Shown here in pieces: positions 29,594-38,674 of a DNA stretch of 55,395 bases. The stretch spans positions 1-55,395 of the forward strand of contig MKZN01000020.1 of assembly GCA_001938995.1 (NCBI GenBank), given 5' to 3'. Numbering within the stretch: the first letter of the stretch is position 1; every line of letters starts with the position of its first letter. The translations under genes and the position numbers were made by a program. This DNA comes from Bacillus pumilus. GTDB taxonomy: Bacteria > Bacillota > Bacilli > Bacillales > Bacillaceae. Below the pieces are notes generated by a model that worked only from the letters and a program-made list of their open reading frames with translations, made no database searches and was not told the origin of the DNA.

Positions 29594-31198
29594 ATGAAAA
29601 ATGCTATGAATCAGCCGTACTGGCTTTTTCAAGGTGCGGTGATTTTGACCATCGCAGGCTTGTTATCAAAGGTGCTAAGTGCCGTATATCGCGTTCCTTT
29701 TCAAAACATTGTAGGGGACACTGGGTTTTATATTTATCAGCAGGTCTATCCTTTTCTCGGTATTGCGGTCATGCTCGGAACCACGGGATTTCCCGTTATG
29801 GTGTCCAAACTGTTGAGTGAGCATGGTAAAGAGAACCGAAGATTGATTACAAGTGTATCCTTTGTATACATCACCATTCTGAGTTTTGTCTTGTTTCTCG
29901 GTCTATATTTTGGTGCAGGCAGTATTGCAGATTTGATGGCAGACAGGCAATTGATCTTGCTGATTCAGATGAGTGCATTTGTGTTTTTGTTTTTGCCGCT
30001 CACGGTCTTGCTAAGAGGTGTCTTTCAAAGTGATGGTTTGATGCTTCCAACCGCCATCTCTCAATTGGTTGAGCAGCTCATCCGGGTAGGAGTCTTGCTT
30101 GTTCTATCCTTTTATCTCGTGAGACATGGTCATTCTCTCTATGAAACAGGAGCAGGTGCAGTCTTCTCCTCAATAACAGGAAGTGCAGCTTCATTCATGC
30201 TGCTTATTTTCATTTGGCTAAAATATAGAAAACCGCCTGCATTTAGTAGGACATTAAATCAACCCACGTTAAAGAAAAACGATGTATTAAAGAGTTTACT
30301 GCTGTATACATTGACGATCTGTGTCAGTGGACTTCTGATCCTTTGGATGCAAATGATCGATGCCTTTCACTTGTATGCATTACTACGTGGCGAGGGGTTG
30401 AGTGAGGCGGCGGCAAAGGCGGCAAAGGGTGTCTATGACCGTGGTCAGCCTTTCTTGCAGCTAGGGACAGTCTTTGCAATTAGTATAGGAACGTCTCTTG
30501 TCCCATTTTTATCGTCAGCAATGAGGAAAGGAGACCACGAAACCATTCGGCAAAAAGTCCGTACATCGATTAAGACCACATCTGTTTTAGGAATTGGAGC
30601 GACGGCCGGTCTTATTTGTATTTTACCCACTGTGAATACGATGCTTTTTCGGAACGACTTGGGGACGGATGCATTGCAAATATTTTGTATATCCATTGCT
30701 TTTACTTCGATTGCTATTACGCAAACCGCTTTGCTCCAAGGGCTTGGACATACCGTGTATCCAGCTATTGTGGTGATCCTCAGTGTGATGGTTAAATGGG
30801 GGCTGACGTTTGTGCTCGTTCCGTCCATTGGGATTCATGGAGCTGCGTGGTCTACAGTATGTGGTGTTCTGACCGCAGCGTTGTTCAATGCTGTCTACCT
30901 AAAGCGAAAAGGGTGGATTTCGATAAGAGAGCTGTTCCCCATGAAAGTCCTTTTGTCAGCAGTGTTTATGGCAATTGTGTTAATTGCGTATCAAGCGCTG
31001 TTATCATTGGTGATCCCTTTTGATAAACGTCTATTTTCCGTTTTTGAGAGTTTGACGTCAGTTTTTGTTGGTGGTTTCGCCTTTTTATATAGTATTCTTA
31101 AGCTAGAAGTATTTACGGAAGAGGAATGGAGACTCATTTCACTAGGTAAAAAGATTTTATATTTTAAACAGATGAGAGGGAAAAGAAATGGCAGGTAA
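29594..31198 (+). CDS. yabM: MurJ/SpoVB-like polysaccharide flippase family protein YabM
   Basis: This 534-residue integral membrane protein belongs to the MOP (MATE/PST/MVF) exporter superfamily related to SpoVB and MurJ. About 14 hydrophobic segments are visible, with a basic loop near 205-225 and charged tail. Its cargo is unknown; lipid-linked oligosaccharides are the family expectation. AAAGGAG precedes ATG 29594. It overlaps yabN by 11 bases. Confidence 0.88.
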   Translation: MKNAMNQPYWLFQGAVILTIAGLLSKVLSAVYRVPFQNIVGDTGFYIYQQVYPFLGIAVMLGTTGFPVMVSKLLSEHGKENRRLITSVSFVYITILSFVLFLGLYFGAGSIADLMADRQLILLIQMSAFVFLFLPLTVLLRGVFQSDGLMLPTAISQLVEQLIRVGVLLVLSFYLVRHGHSLYETGAGAVFSSITGSAASFMLLIFIWLKYRKPPAFSRTLNQPTLKKNDVLKSLLLYTLTICVSGLLILWMQMIDAFHLYALLRGEGLSEAAAKAAKGVYDRGQPFLQLGTVFAISIGTSLVPFLSSAMRKGDHETIRQKVRTSIKTTSVLGIGATAGLICILPTVNTMLFRNDLGTDALQIFCISIAFTSIAITQTALLQGLGHTVYPAIVVILSVMVKWGLTFVLVPSIGIHGAAWSTVCGVLTAALFNAVYLKRKGWISIRELFPMKVLLSAVFMAIVLIAYQALLSLVIPFDKRLFSVFESLTSVFVGGFAFLYSILKLEVFTEEEWRLISLGKKILYFKQMRGKRNGR

Positions 31199-32672
31199 GA
31201 TTACAGTGGTCGGTCTTGGGGCGGGCGATATGGATCAGCTGACGCTTGGTGTTTACAAGCAACTGAAGCAGGCGAAAGAAGTATTTATGAGAACGCAGGA
31301 TCATCCGCTTACTGCAGAATTAATGCAAGAGATCCCATCTCTAACTTTTTTTGATGAAATTTATGAAAAGCACGATCAATTTGATTCGGTGTATCAAGAA
31401 ATCACGGAGAATTTATTCGCGGAGGCTTCAGACAAAGACATTGTCTATGCAGTACCAGGGCATCCTTTTGTTGCAGAGAAAACTGTGCAATTGCTTGTTG
31501 CTCAGCAAAAGGAACGAGGAATTGAGGTGCATGTCGCTGGTGGACAAAGCTTCCTTGATGCGACCTTTACCTCTTTGCAAATTGATCCGATTGAGGGACT
31601 ACAATTTGTGGATGCAGGAGATATGCGAGCGGATGGACTCAATTTAAGGCAGCATGTACTGATCTGTCAGGTGTATGATCAGATGACGGCTTCGAATGTG
31701 AAACTCACCCTGATGGAAAAATTACCTGATGACTATGAAGTGTATATTGTCACTGCGGCCGGTAGCAGTCAGGAGCAAATAACTGCGGTCCCTTTATTTG
31801 AACTTGATCGAGATGTGTCGATAAATAACTTAACGAGTGTCTATGTACCGCCGGTTCAAGATGAACAGCTGCTTTATCCACAATTTGACACATTTCGTGA
31901 AGTCATCCGTACATTAAGAGGGCCGGGCGGCTGTCCGTGGGATCAGCAGCAAACCAATGAATCGCTAAAGCCATATTTAATTGAAGAGTGTTATGAACTG
32001 CTTGAAGCTATTGATGAAGAGGACCCTGATCACATGGTAGAGGAGCTCGGAGATGTGCTGTTGCAAGTTTTACTTCATGCTCAAATCGGTGAAGATGATG
32101 GCTATTTCTCAATCGATGATGTCATCCAGCATGTCACAGAAAAAATGATTCGACGACATCCACATGTGTTTGGTGATACGAACGTCACTCAAGCCTCAGA
32201 CGTGGTAGCAAATTGGGAAAAAATCAAGCAACAGGAGAAACCGGAGCGGTCAGCCTCTATTTTGCAATCGATTCCAACAACACTACCAGCTCTAACAAAG
32301 GCATATAAACTGCAAAAGAAAGCAGCCAAAGTGGGCTTTGATTGGACAAACGTTGAGGATATTTGGAACAAATACGAAGAAGAAAAACAGGAATTCCTCG
32401 TTGAGGTTCGAGAAAAGGGAGATGCAAGTGCGACCAAGCAAATGAAAGATGAATATGGCGATCTTTTGTTTGTTCTCGTCAATATTGGTCGATTCTATCA
32501 GTTAGAGCCTGAAACTGCTCTCTCATCTGCGAATACCAAATTTATGCGGCGCTTTCAGCATATAGAACGAAAGGCAATAGATATGGGGCGTTCTATAGAG
32601 GAATTGACGCTACAGGAAATGGACGATCTATGGAATGATGCCAAACGAATAGAAAGAGGGGATCAAACATGA
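31188..32672 (+). CDS. yabN: Fusion of tetrapyrrole methylase-like and MazG NTP pyrophosphohydrolase domains, YabN
   Basis: This 494-residue protein joins an N-terminal SAM-dependent tetrapyrrole (corrin/porphyrin) methylase-like domain (about 1-220, start [17 protein letters not shown]) to a C-terminal MazG domain (about 230-490). The latter shows [24 protein letters not shown] text and the EExxE metal motifs ([10 protein letters not shown]). MazG hydrolyses NTPs to NMP and PPi; the role of the methylase half is unknown. It overlaps yabM and rqcP (ATGA), so the three genes are coupled. Confidence 0.93.
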   Translation: MAGKITVVGLGAGDMDQLTLGVYKQLKQAKEVFMRTQDHPLTAELMQEIPSLTFFDEIYEKHDQFDSVYQEITENLFAEASDKDIVYAVPGHPFVAEKTVQLLVAQQKERGIEVHVAGGQSFLDATFTSLQIDPIEGLQFVDAGDMRADGLNLRQHVLICQVYDQMTASNVKLTLMEKLPDDYEVYIVTAAGSSQEQITAVPLFELDRDVSINNLTSVYVPPVQDEQLLYPQFDTFREVIRTLRGPGGCPWDQQQTNESLKPYLIEECYELLEAIDEEDPDHMVEELGDVLLQVLLHAQIGEDDGYFSIDDVIQHVTEKMIRRHPHVFGDTNVTQASDVVANWEKIKQQEKPERSASILQSIPTTLPALTKAYKLQKKAAKVGFDWTNVEDIWNKYEEEKQEFLVEVREKGDASATKQMKDEYGDLLFVLVNIGRFYQLEPETALSSANTKFMRRFQHIERKAIDMGRSIEELTLQEMDDLWNDAKRIERGDQT

Positions 32673-32929
32673 GACTAGATAAATTTTTAAAAGTGTCTCG
32701 TTTAATTAAAAGGAGAACATTGGCGAAAGAAGTAGCTGACCAAGGCAGAATCTCTATCAATGGAACACAGGCGAAGGCTAGCTCTGATGTAAAAGAAGGG
32801 GATGAGCTTCTCATCCGCTTTGGGCAAAAACTAGTGACTGTTCAAGTCAACGAGTTAAAGGACACCACAAAAAAAGAAGAAGCGGCTGGCATGTATACTG
32901 TGCTCAAAGAAGAGAAAACAGACGAATAG
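32669..32929 (+). CDS. rqcP: Ribosome quality control factor RqcP (YabO)
   Basis: This 86-residue S4-domain RNA-binding protein works with RqcH to add alanine tails to nascent chains on split 50S subunits in B. subtilis. The S4 motif is [21 protein letters not shown], followed by [22 protein letters not shown]. It is 86 residues, the same as B. subtilis YabO, and overlaps yabN by 4 bases. It ends the yabM-yabN-rqcP unit; a separate sporulation promoter drives the genes after it. Confidence 0.93.
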   Translation: MRLDKFLKVSRLIKRRTLAKEVADQGRISINGTQAKASSDVKEGDELLIRFGQKLVTVQVNELKDTTKKEEAAGMYTVLKEEKTDE

Positions 32930-32956
32930 GGCTTGTTCTAAATAACCCCCTTACCA

Positions 32957-32964
32957 CATACAAT
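32957..32964 (+). promoter_or_regulatory. Sigma-E-type -10 element of yabP-yabQ
   Basis: CATACAAT matches the sigma-E -10 consensus (CATACANT) exactly. The -35 region (about 32936-32943) is a poor match. yabP-yabQ are known mother-cell genes. Confidence 0.5.
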
Positions 32965-33003
32965 GCAGTAACAATGCAAGTATGAGATATGGGGGATGTC
33001 TAA

Positions 33004-33312
33004 ATGAATCAATATTATAATCAACCTCAAGGCACGAAACTGTCGTCAGAAGCGGAGCACCATGTCACAATGCGAAATAGAAAGCATTTAGATATTACGG
33101 GTGTCAAACAGGTAGAGAGCTTTGATAATGAAGAATTCCTGCTAGAAACCGTCATGGGGATTTTAGCCATCCGTGGCGAAAATCTGCAAATGAAAAATTT
33201 GGACGTAGAAAAAGGTGTAGTGTCCATCAAAGGGCGTGTCTTTGATTTAATCTATGTGGATGAGCAGCATGGGGAGAAAGCTAAAGGATTTTTTAGCAAG
33301 CTGTTTAAATGA
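33004..33312 (+). CDS. yabP: Spore cortex-associated protein YabP
   Basis: This 102-residue protein of the YabP/YqfC family is required for sporulation in B. subtilis. The body is a compact beta-rich domain (HVTMRNRKHLDITGVKQVESF) with no membrane segment. GGGGGATG precedes ATG 33004. It overlaps yabQ by 4 bases and is preceded by a sigma-E-like -10, so it is probably made in the mother cell. Confidence 0.92.
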   Translation: MNQYYNQPQGTKLSSEAEHHVTMRNRKHLDITGVKQVESFDNEEFLLETVMGILAIRGENLQMKNLDVEKGVVSIKGRVFDLIYVDEQHGEKAKGFFSKLFK

Positions 33313-33947
33313 CGCTGACAGTCCAGTTTTATACGATGCTTTCGATGGCGGCGATGGGCATCTGGCTGGGCGCATCGCTAGATACGTACAAGCTGTTTGT
33401 GGACCGGAAGAAAACAGCAAAATGGCTGCTCATTATTCATGATCTCCTTTTTTGGGTGGTGCAAGGTCTTTTATTCTTTTATGTGCTATTGTTAACAAAT
33501 GAAGGAGAGTTCAGGCTGTACATTTTCCTAGCTGTTGCATTAGGATTCTCTATGTATCAGGCATTGATGAAGCAGCTCTATATCAAAGTTCTTAGAATCA
33601 TCATGACCATTATGTATAAGACTGTTCTTATGCTCAAGAGAATGGTCATGTCGATTGTCTTTCAACCGATCCGCTGGGGTGTCGCGTTGATCATAAGTGT
33701 TATTCTATTTTTGCTCCACTCGCTCTTACGTCTTGTTCGCTTTATGTTTCGGTTCGTGTGGAAGGTGCTGTCGATCGCTTGTTACCCACTCATCTGGTTA
33801 CTCAATGTCACAATTGTTCATCGGATTCCCGAAAAATGGCGAACGACAGTTAAATTGTTTTTTTCTAAAGGGGCAGGAGTTTTACAAGGGACCAAGAAAT
33901 TATCTCGTACCATCAAAACGAAATGGAAGCAATTTTGGACAAAGTAA
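33309..33947 (+). CDS. yabQ: Spore cortex biosynthesis membrane protein YabQ
   Basis: This 212-residue multi-helix membrane protein is needed for spore cortex formation in B. subtilis. The N-terminal half has about four hydrophobic helices (for example LLFWVVQGLLFFYVLLL), and another strongly hydrophobic stretch lies near 120-160. The C terminus is very basic. The start overlaps the yabP stop (ATGA). divIC follows 18 bases later, so sporulation transcripts may extend into this division gene. Confidence 0.92.
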   Translation: MTLTVQFYTMLSMAAMGIWLGASLDTYKLFVDRKKTAKWLLIIHDLLFWVVQGLLFFYVLLLTNEGEFRLYIFLAVALGFSMYQALMKQLYIKVLRIIMTIMYKTVLMLKRMVMSIVFQPIRWGVALIISVILFLLHSLLRLVRFMFRFVWKVLSIACYPLIWLLNVTIVHRIPEKWRTTVKLFFSKGAGVLQGTKKLSRTIKTKWKQFWTK

Positions 33948-33965
33948 GAGAGGAGGCCTTCATAC

Positions 33966-34343
33966 TTGAACGAGAGAAAAAAGAAAAATATCGCACAAAT
34001 TCAAAATGAGTACCAAAAACAAATGGAACAGCAAGCACAGCGCTTAAAACGCAAACGACGTGGGCTCCTCCGAAGGCTTATGGTGTTTGGTGGCGTGGTG
34101 CTCATGTTTGCTGTGTTGGTGACGAGTGCTCTCTGGTCACAGTCGTCCGCATTAAAAGAAAAAGAAGAAAAAAAGGTTGCGCTTGAAAAAGAATTAAAGC
34201 AATTACAAACAGAGCAGGAAGAAATTTCTGACCAAATAAATAAATTAAAAAGCAAGGAATACGTGCTCGAACTAGCACGACGAGACTATTATATGTCCAA
34301 AAAAGGCGAAAAAATCTTTGATGTGGGCAATAAGAGCGATTAG
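33966..34343 (+). CDS. divIC: Cell division protein DivIC
   Basis: This 125-residue bitopic membrane protein (FtsB-like) forms a complex with FtsL and DivIB at the division septum. The cytoplasmic basic part (1-37) is followed by one transmembrane helix (about 38-58: LMVFGGVVLMFAVLVTSALW) and an extracellular coiled coil (about 62-98). The start is TTG 33966 after GAGGAGG. Length equals B. subtilis DivIC. It is the last gene before a new promoter for yabR. Confidence 0.95.
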   Translation: MNERKKKNIAQIQNEYQKQMEQQAQRLKRKRRGLLRRLMVFGGVVLMFAVLVTSALWSQSSALKEKEEKKVALEKELKQLQTEQEEISDQINKLKSKEYVLELARRDYYMSKKGEKIFDVGNKSD

Positions 34344-34348
34344 CCTTG

Positions 34349-34378
34349 TTGACACTTAAAATTCAGTTTATGTATAAT
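34349..34378 (+). promoter_or_regulatory. Sigma-A promoter of yabR
   Basis: TTGACA (34349-34354) and TATAAT (34373-34378), both perfect, are 18 bases apart, starting 6 bases after the divIC stop. Confidence 0.88.
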
Positions 34379-34425
34379 TGAAGAAATGAGATTTTTTTAT
34401 AAGTCTAAGGAGGAGCACTTTTTTT

Positions 34426-34821
34426 ATGTCGATTGAAGTTGGCAGCAAGTTACAAGGGAAAGTTACGGGCATTACTAATTTTGGAGCTTTTGTGGAGTTG
34501 CCAGGCGGTTCAACTGGTCTCGTTCATATCAGTGAGGTAGCCGATAACTATGTAAAAGATATCAATGAGCATTTAAAAGTCGGTGAACAAGTTGAAGTGA
34601 AAGTGATTAACGTTGAAAAAGACGGTAAAATCGGCTTGTCCATTAAAAAAGCAAAAGATCGTCCTCAACAACAATCAAGACCAAGCAGAAATGATTTCCG
34701 TCCGAAGGAATCGTTTGAGCAAAAAATGAACAAATTTTTAAAGGATAGCGAAGATCGCTTAACATCTTTAAAACGTAACACGGAATCAAAACGTGGGGGG
34801 CGCGGAGCAAGAAGAAGTTAA
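34426..34821 (+). CDS. yabR: S1-domain RNA-binding protein YabR
   Basis: This 131-residue protein has a single S1 domain (residues about 4-75: GSKLQGKVTGITNFGAFVEL and GLVHISEVADNYVKDI), as in polynucleotide phosphorylase. A basic, arginine-rich tail ends GGRGARRS. A general stress/ribosome-linked role is known for relatives (GSP13/CvfD type) but the function here is inferred. AAGGAGG precedes ATG 34426. It has its own strong promoter and a terminator. Confidence 0.9.
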   Translation: MSIEVGSKLQGKVTGITNFGAFVELPGGSTGLVHISEVADNYVKDINEHLKVGEQVEVKVINVEKDGKIGLSIKKAKDRPQQQSRPSRNDFRPKESFEQKMNKFLKDSEDRLTSLKRNTESKRGGRGARRS

Positions 34822-34853
34822 CTTGTTGCTGCTTTCTATATAATTTTCACATC

Positions 34854-34884
34854 AAAGCATCTGCTGAATAGCAGGTGCTTTTTT
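34854..34884 (+). terminator. yabR terminator
   Basis: A 9-bp stem GCATCTGCT with AGCAGGTGC (34857-34865 with 34870-34878, one T-G pair), GAAT loop, followed by TTTTTT. Confidence 0.9.
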
Positions 34885-34936
34885 CTAGATAAACATGACG
34901 TTTTTGATATTTCATCATTTAATTTAAAACTTTCTA

Positions 34937-34965
34937 TTGACGGACAAGCGAATCCTTTGTATTAT
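34937..34965 (+). promoter_or_regulatory. Sigma-A promoter of the tRNA pair
   Basis: TTGACG (34937-34942) and TATTAT (34960-34965) are 17 bases apart, 32 bases before tRNA-Met. Confidence 0.8.
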
Positions 34966-34997
34966 AGTTCTTGTGCTTCAAAGCGCAATTCCATTAT

Positions 34998-35071
34998 GGC
35001 GGTGTAGCTCAGCTGGCTAGAGCGTACGGTTCATACCCGTGAGGTCGGGGGTTCGATCCCCTCCGCCGCTA
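34998..35071 (+). tRNA. tRNA-Met (CAT), elongator
   Basis: A full cloverleaf: acceptor GGCGGTG (34998-35004) with CGCCGCT (35064-35070), anticodon CAT at 35032-35034, T-loop TTCGATC, discriminator A at 35071. It lacks the initiator features (mismatched first pair) and does not look like tRNA-Ile2. CCA is not encoded: the next bases are TCT, so it must be added by CCA-adding enzyme. A trnSL-Met gene occupies this place in B. subtilis. Confidence 0.93.
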
Positions 35072-35103
35072 TCTTTTTTTTATGAGAACAGTCAATCAAG
35101 CAA

Positions 35104-35175
35104 GGCCCGTTGGTCAAGCGGTTAAGACACCGCCCTTTCACGGCGGTAACACGGGTTCGAATCCCGTACGGGTCA
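35104..35175 (+). tRNA. tRNA-Glu (TTC)
   Basis: Acceptor GGCCCGT (35104-35110) pairs with ACGGGTC (35168-35174), anticodon stem CCGCC/GGCGG, anticodon TTC at 35137-35139, discriminator A. CCA is not encoded; TCT follows here too. It is cotranscribed with tRNA-Met (32-base spacer). Confidence 0.95.
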
Positions 35176-35180
35176 TCTAA

Positions 35181-35213
35181 AAAGCAGCTTTCCATTGGAA
35201 AGTTGCTTTTTTT
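35181..35213 (+). terminator. tRNA operon terminator
   Basis: AAAGCAGCTTTCC pairs with GGAAAGTTGCTTT around a 3-base loop, followed by seven or more T. Confidence 0.92.
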
Positions 35214-35281
35214 GTGCTCATCGTAAAATTCTGATGAAACATATCGACATATATGAAAGTGTGCCTCATTGAAGAATAAAG

Positions 35282-35346
35282 CGTCGAACGTTTTATGGAA
35301 ACGACAACTTCTTTTGACAAAATTTCTTTTTCACCTTCGCTATAAT
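35282..35346 (+). promoter_or_regulatory. Spo0A-dependent sigma-A promoter of spoIIE
   Basis: TTGACA (35314-35319) and TATAAT (35341-35346) are both perfect but 21 bases apart, too far for unaided sigma-A. This is the known spoIIE arrangement in which Spo0A activates. A 0A-box-like CGTCGAA (35282-35288, one mismatch) lies upstream and ACGACA (35301-35306) is a second candidate. Confidence 0.85.
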
Positions 35347-35380
35347 GACAAGCAACGAATATCAGGTGGGGGATGAAAAG

Positions 35381-37864
35381 ATGGAAAAACTAGAAAGAAG
35401 AACTGATATAACAGGAGCCGGCTTTGAAAGAATCAGCGCAGGTTTGAAAAAGATGAAAAACCTGTTTCTTCATCATACGCATTCTCTTTTTTTCTATAAA
35501 GGATTGATTTATGTTGTTCTTGGTTTTTTATTAGGACGAGCCTTTATTTTATCTGAGATTATGCCGTTTGCCTTACCGTTTTTTGGATCGATGCGGCTCA
35601 TTAAAAGGGACAAGGCAATGCTAGCTTGTCTTTCTTTACTCGCTGGGGCTATGACCATATCACCTCAAAATGCACTATTTGTCTTTGCTTCATTGATCGT
35701 GTTTCTCATCATGTCAAAGATTGTGTCCTTGATCATTAAAGATCCAGTGAAAACACTGCCCGTCGTGATTGTTCTCTCTATGCTGACCACTCGAGCGGCA
35801 TTTGTGTATGCAGAGCAAGGCGCCGTTCAGAGCTACGATTACGTGATGGCAGGTGTCGAGGCGGGACTTGCTTTCATTTTGACATTGATTTTCCTTCAAA
35901 GCTTGCCAATTTTTACAGTAAGGAAAATCAAGCATTCCTTAAAGGTTGAAGAAATCATTTGTTTTATGATTTTAATTGCGTCTGTTTTAACGGGTTTAGC
36001 TGGTATCAGTTTTCAAGGAATGCAAGCGGAACATATTCTGTCACGATATGTTGTACTCACATTTGCCTTTATTGGAGGAGCCAGTATTGGTTGCACGGTA
36101 GGTGTCGTGACGGGATTAATTCTCGGCCTCGCCAACATAGGGAATCTCTATCAGATGAGTCTTCTTGCCTTTTCAGGCTTATTAGGCGGGTTACTAAAAG
36201 AGGGGAAGAAGGCAGGAGCAGCCATAGGTTTAATTGTAGGCTCTTTACTGATTTCGCTATATGGGGAAGGGTCCGCAGGTCTAATGACCACGATATATGA
36301 ATCCGCTATTGCGGTTGTCTTGTTTTTACTCACACCACAATCAGTTACCTCTAAGGTCGCTAAATATATCCCTGGAACGGTAGAGCACGTACAAGAGCAG
36401 CAGCAATATGCTAGAAAAGTCAGAGATGTGACAGCAAAAAAAGTAGACCAATTCTCCAACGTATTTCATGCGCTGTCTGAGAGTTTTGCGACATTTTACG
36501 AATCCATTCCTGAAGATAAAAAGCAGGAAGAAGATGTAGATCTTTTTTTAAGTACGATCACAGAACGATCCTGTCAAACGTGCTATAAGAAAAATAAATG
36601 CTGGGTGCAGAACTTTGATACAACCTATGAACTCATGAAACAAGTTATGCATGAAACGGACGAAAAAACGTATGAACATAACCGAAAATTGAAAAAGAAA
36701 TTTAGTCAGCACTGTTCAAAGTCAAAACATGTAGAGGAATTGATTGAAGAAGAGATCGCATACTACAAGGCAAATCAAACCCTTAAGAAAAAAGTCCAAG
36801 ACAGCAGACGGCTCGTTGCGGAACAGCTGATGGGTGTATCACAAGTCATGGAGGATTTTTCCCGGGAAATAAAACGAGAAAGAGAACAACATTTTATTCA
36901 AGAAGAACAAATGATCGAAGCGCTTCAGCATTTTGGAATTGAAATTCAGCAAGTAGAAATTTATAGCCTGGAGCAGGGGAATGTCGATATAGAAATGAGA
37001 ATTCCCTTTTGCCAAGGTCATGGAGAATGCGAAAAAATCATTGCTCCGATGCTCTCAGATATTTTAGAAGAACAGATTTTAGTGAAAGCAGAGCAGTGCG
37101 CAGAGCATCCCGCAGGCTATTGCCATGTTGTGTTCGGTTCAGCAAAGTCGTATCGGGTGATGACTGGCGTTGCACATGCAGCAAAAGGCGGAGGTTTAGT
37201 GTCCGGAGACAGTTACAGTATGATGGAGCTAGGAGCAGGTAAATATGCTGCGGCGATTAGTGATGGAATGGGAAACGGGGCAAGGGCTCATTTTGAAAGC
37301 AATGAAACGATTAAGCTGCTAGAAAAAATCCTAGCTTCAGGTATCGACGAGAAAGTGGCGATTAAGACCATTAATAGTATTTTATCTTTAAGGACAACGG
37401 ATGAAATCTATTCAACATTAGATTTATCAATTATTGATTTACAGGATGCCAGCTGTAAGTTTCTGAAAATCGGATCAACCCCGAGCTTTATTAAGCGGGG
37501 GGATCAGGTGATGAAAGTACAAGCAAGTAACTTACCAATCGGGATTATTGACGAATTTGAAGTGGAAGTTGTGAGTGAACAGATGAAGGCAGGAGACCTT
37601 CTGATCATGATGAGTGATGGGATCTTTGAAGGGCCAAAACATATTGAGAATCATGATCTATGGGTCAAGCGAAAAATGAAGAGCTTTCAAACAGAGGACC
37701 CCCAAGAGATTGCTGATTTATTAATGGAAGAGGTCATTCGGACAAGGGCGGGGCAAATCGATGACGATATGACGGTTGTTGTGATAAGGCTAGATCATAA
37801 CACGCCAAAATGGGCCTCTATTCCAACAGGGACGTTCTATCTTGAGAAACAAGAGATTTCATAA
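35381..37864 (+). CDS. spoIIE: Stage II sporulation protein E, PP2C phosphatase
   Basis: This 827-residue protein sits at the polar septum, aids asymmetric division and dephosphorylates SpoIIAA to release sigma-F. The N-terminal membrane domain has about ten helices (residues 30-320), then a central FtsZ-interacting/oligomerisation region with CQTCYKKNKCW, and a C-terminal PP2C domain (about 590-820) with SDGMGNGARA, MSDGIFEG and DDDMTVVV metal motifs. ATG 35381 follows GGTGGGGG; ATG 35345 in frame overlaps the -10. Length equals B. subtilis SpoIIE. Confidence 0.97.
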   Translation: MEKLERRTDITGAGFERISAGLKKMKNLFLHHTHSLFFYKGLIYVVLGFLLGRAFILSEIMPFALPFFGSMRLIKRDKAMLACLSLLAGAMTISPQNALFVFASLIVFLIMSKIVSLIIKDPVKTLPVVIVLSMLTTRAAFVYAEQGAVQSYDYVMAGVEAGLAFILTLIFLQSLPIFTVRKIKHSLKVEEIICFMILIASVLTGLAGISFQGMQAEHILSRYVVLTFAFIGGASIGCTVGVVTGLILGLANIGNLYQMSLLAFSGLLGGLLKEGKKAGAAIGLIVGSLLISLYGEGSAGLMTTIYESAIAVVLFLLTPQSVTSKVAKYIPGTVEHVQEQQQYARKVRDVTAKKVDQFSNVFHALSESFATFYESIPEDKKQEEDVDLFLSTITERSCQTCYKKNKCWVQNFDTTYELMKQVMHETDEKTYEHNRKLKKKFSQHCSKSKHVEELIEEEIAYYKANQTLKKKVQDSRRLVAEQLMGVSQVMEDFSREIKREREQHFIQEEQMIEALQHFGIEIQQVEIYSLEQGNVDIEMRIPFCQGHGECEKIIAPMLSDILEEQILVKAEQCAEHPAGYCHVVFGSAKSYRVMTGVAHAAKGGGLVSGDSYSMMELGAGKYAAAISDGMGNGARAHFESNETIKLLEKILASGIDEKVAIKTINSILSLRTTDEIYSTLDLSIIDLQDASCKFLKIGSTPSFIKRGDQVMKVQASNLPIGIIDEFEVEVVSEQMKAGDLLIMMSDGIFEGPKHIENHDLWVKRKMKSFQTEDPQEIADLLMEEVIRTRAGQIDDDMTVVVIRLDHNTPKWASIPTGTFYLEKQEIS

Positions 37865-37870
37865 TAGATC

Positions 37871-37900
37871 GTATAAGATGAATTTCTTCTGGCGATGATG
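37871..37900 (+). promoter_or_regulatory. Sigma-F-type promoter of yabS-yabT
   Basis: GTATA (37871-37875), 15 bases, and GGCGATGATG (37891-37900) match the sigma-F consensus with one mismatch. It begins 7 bases after the spoIIE stop. Confidence 0.7.
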
Positions 37901-37939
37901 GGGATATAGCATTCAGTTACAATCCCAGGAGGAATGAAG

Positions 37940-38674
37940 ATGCGAAAAGGTCACGTAAACCAAATCTTATTGATTACAGATGGCTGTTCAAATCATGGGG
38001 AAGATCCACTTGCGATTGCCTCATTGGCAAAGGAGCAAGGGATCACAGTCAATGTCATTGGCATTATGGAAGAAAACAGACACGATCAAGAAGCGATGAA
38101 AGAAGTAGAGGGTATTGCCTTAGCAGGTGGAGGTATTCATCAGGTCGTCTACGTGCAGCAATTATCACAAACAGTCCAAATGGTCACAAAAAAGGCGATG
38201 ACACAAACATTGCAAGGTGTCGTGAATAAAGAATTACAGCAAATTCTCGGCAAAAATGCTGAAATTGAGGAACTGCCGCCTGATCAACGCGGAGAAGTAA
38301 TGGAGGTTGTGGATGAGTTGGGAGAGACGGTTCACCTTCAAGTTCTTGTACTTGTCGATACTAGCGCTAGTATGAAACCGAAGCTGCCAACAGTCAAAGA
38401 AGCACTCATCGACCTCTCCATTAGCTTAAATTCAAGGATTGGAGAAAATCAGTTTGGCATGTGTGTATTTCCCGGGAAAAACTCAGATGCCGAAATCGTA
38501 TTAAATTGGACGCCTCGATTCGACTCACTATCATCTATTTTTCCGAAGCTAACCACCGGTGGCATTACTCCGACTGGTCCAGCACTCCGAGAAGCGCTCC
38601 AGCATTTCAAATCCGTTCGTTCACGTAAAGGATTGCTTGAAGCAAAGGAAGAGCATGATGAATTCGGTTTCTAA
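37940..38674 (+). CDS. yabS: vWA-domain protein YabS
   Basis: This 244-residue soluble protein looks like two Rossmann/vWA-type parts. The first holds ILLITDGCSNHGEDP near residue 9 and the second the MIDAS motif VLVLVDTSASM near 135, which binds metal. No enzymatic role is known. I chose ATG 37940, 7 bases after AGGAGG; ATG 37934 is only 1 base from it. It overlaps yabT by 20 bases and shares its sigma-F promoter, so the two proteins probably act in the same forespore process. Confidence 0.9.
   Translation: MRKGHVNQILLITDGCSNHGEDPLAIASLAKEQGITVNVIGIMEENRHDQEAMKEVEGIALAGGGIHQVVYVQQLSQTVQMVTKKAMTQTLQGVVNKELQQILGKNAEIEELPPDQRGEVMEVVDELGETVHLQVLVLVDTSASMKPKLPTVKEALIDLSISLNSRIGENQFGMCVFPGKNSDAEIVLNWTPRFDSLSSIFPKLTTGGITPTGPALREALQHFKSVRSRKGLLEAKEEHDEFGF

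Noticed and set aside
34998..35071. CAT-anticodon tRNA as tRNA-Ile2, the substrate of TilS encoded nearby
   Set aside because: The body sequence matches the elongator tRNA-Met type (GGCGGTG acceptor) and not the tRNA-Ile2 I recall from B. subtilis (GGACCTT acceptor).
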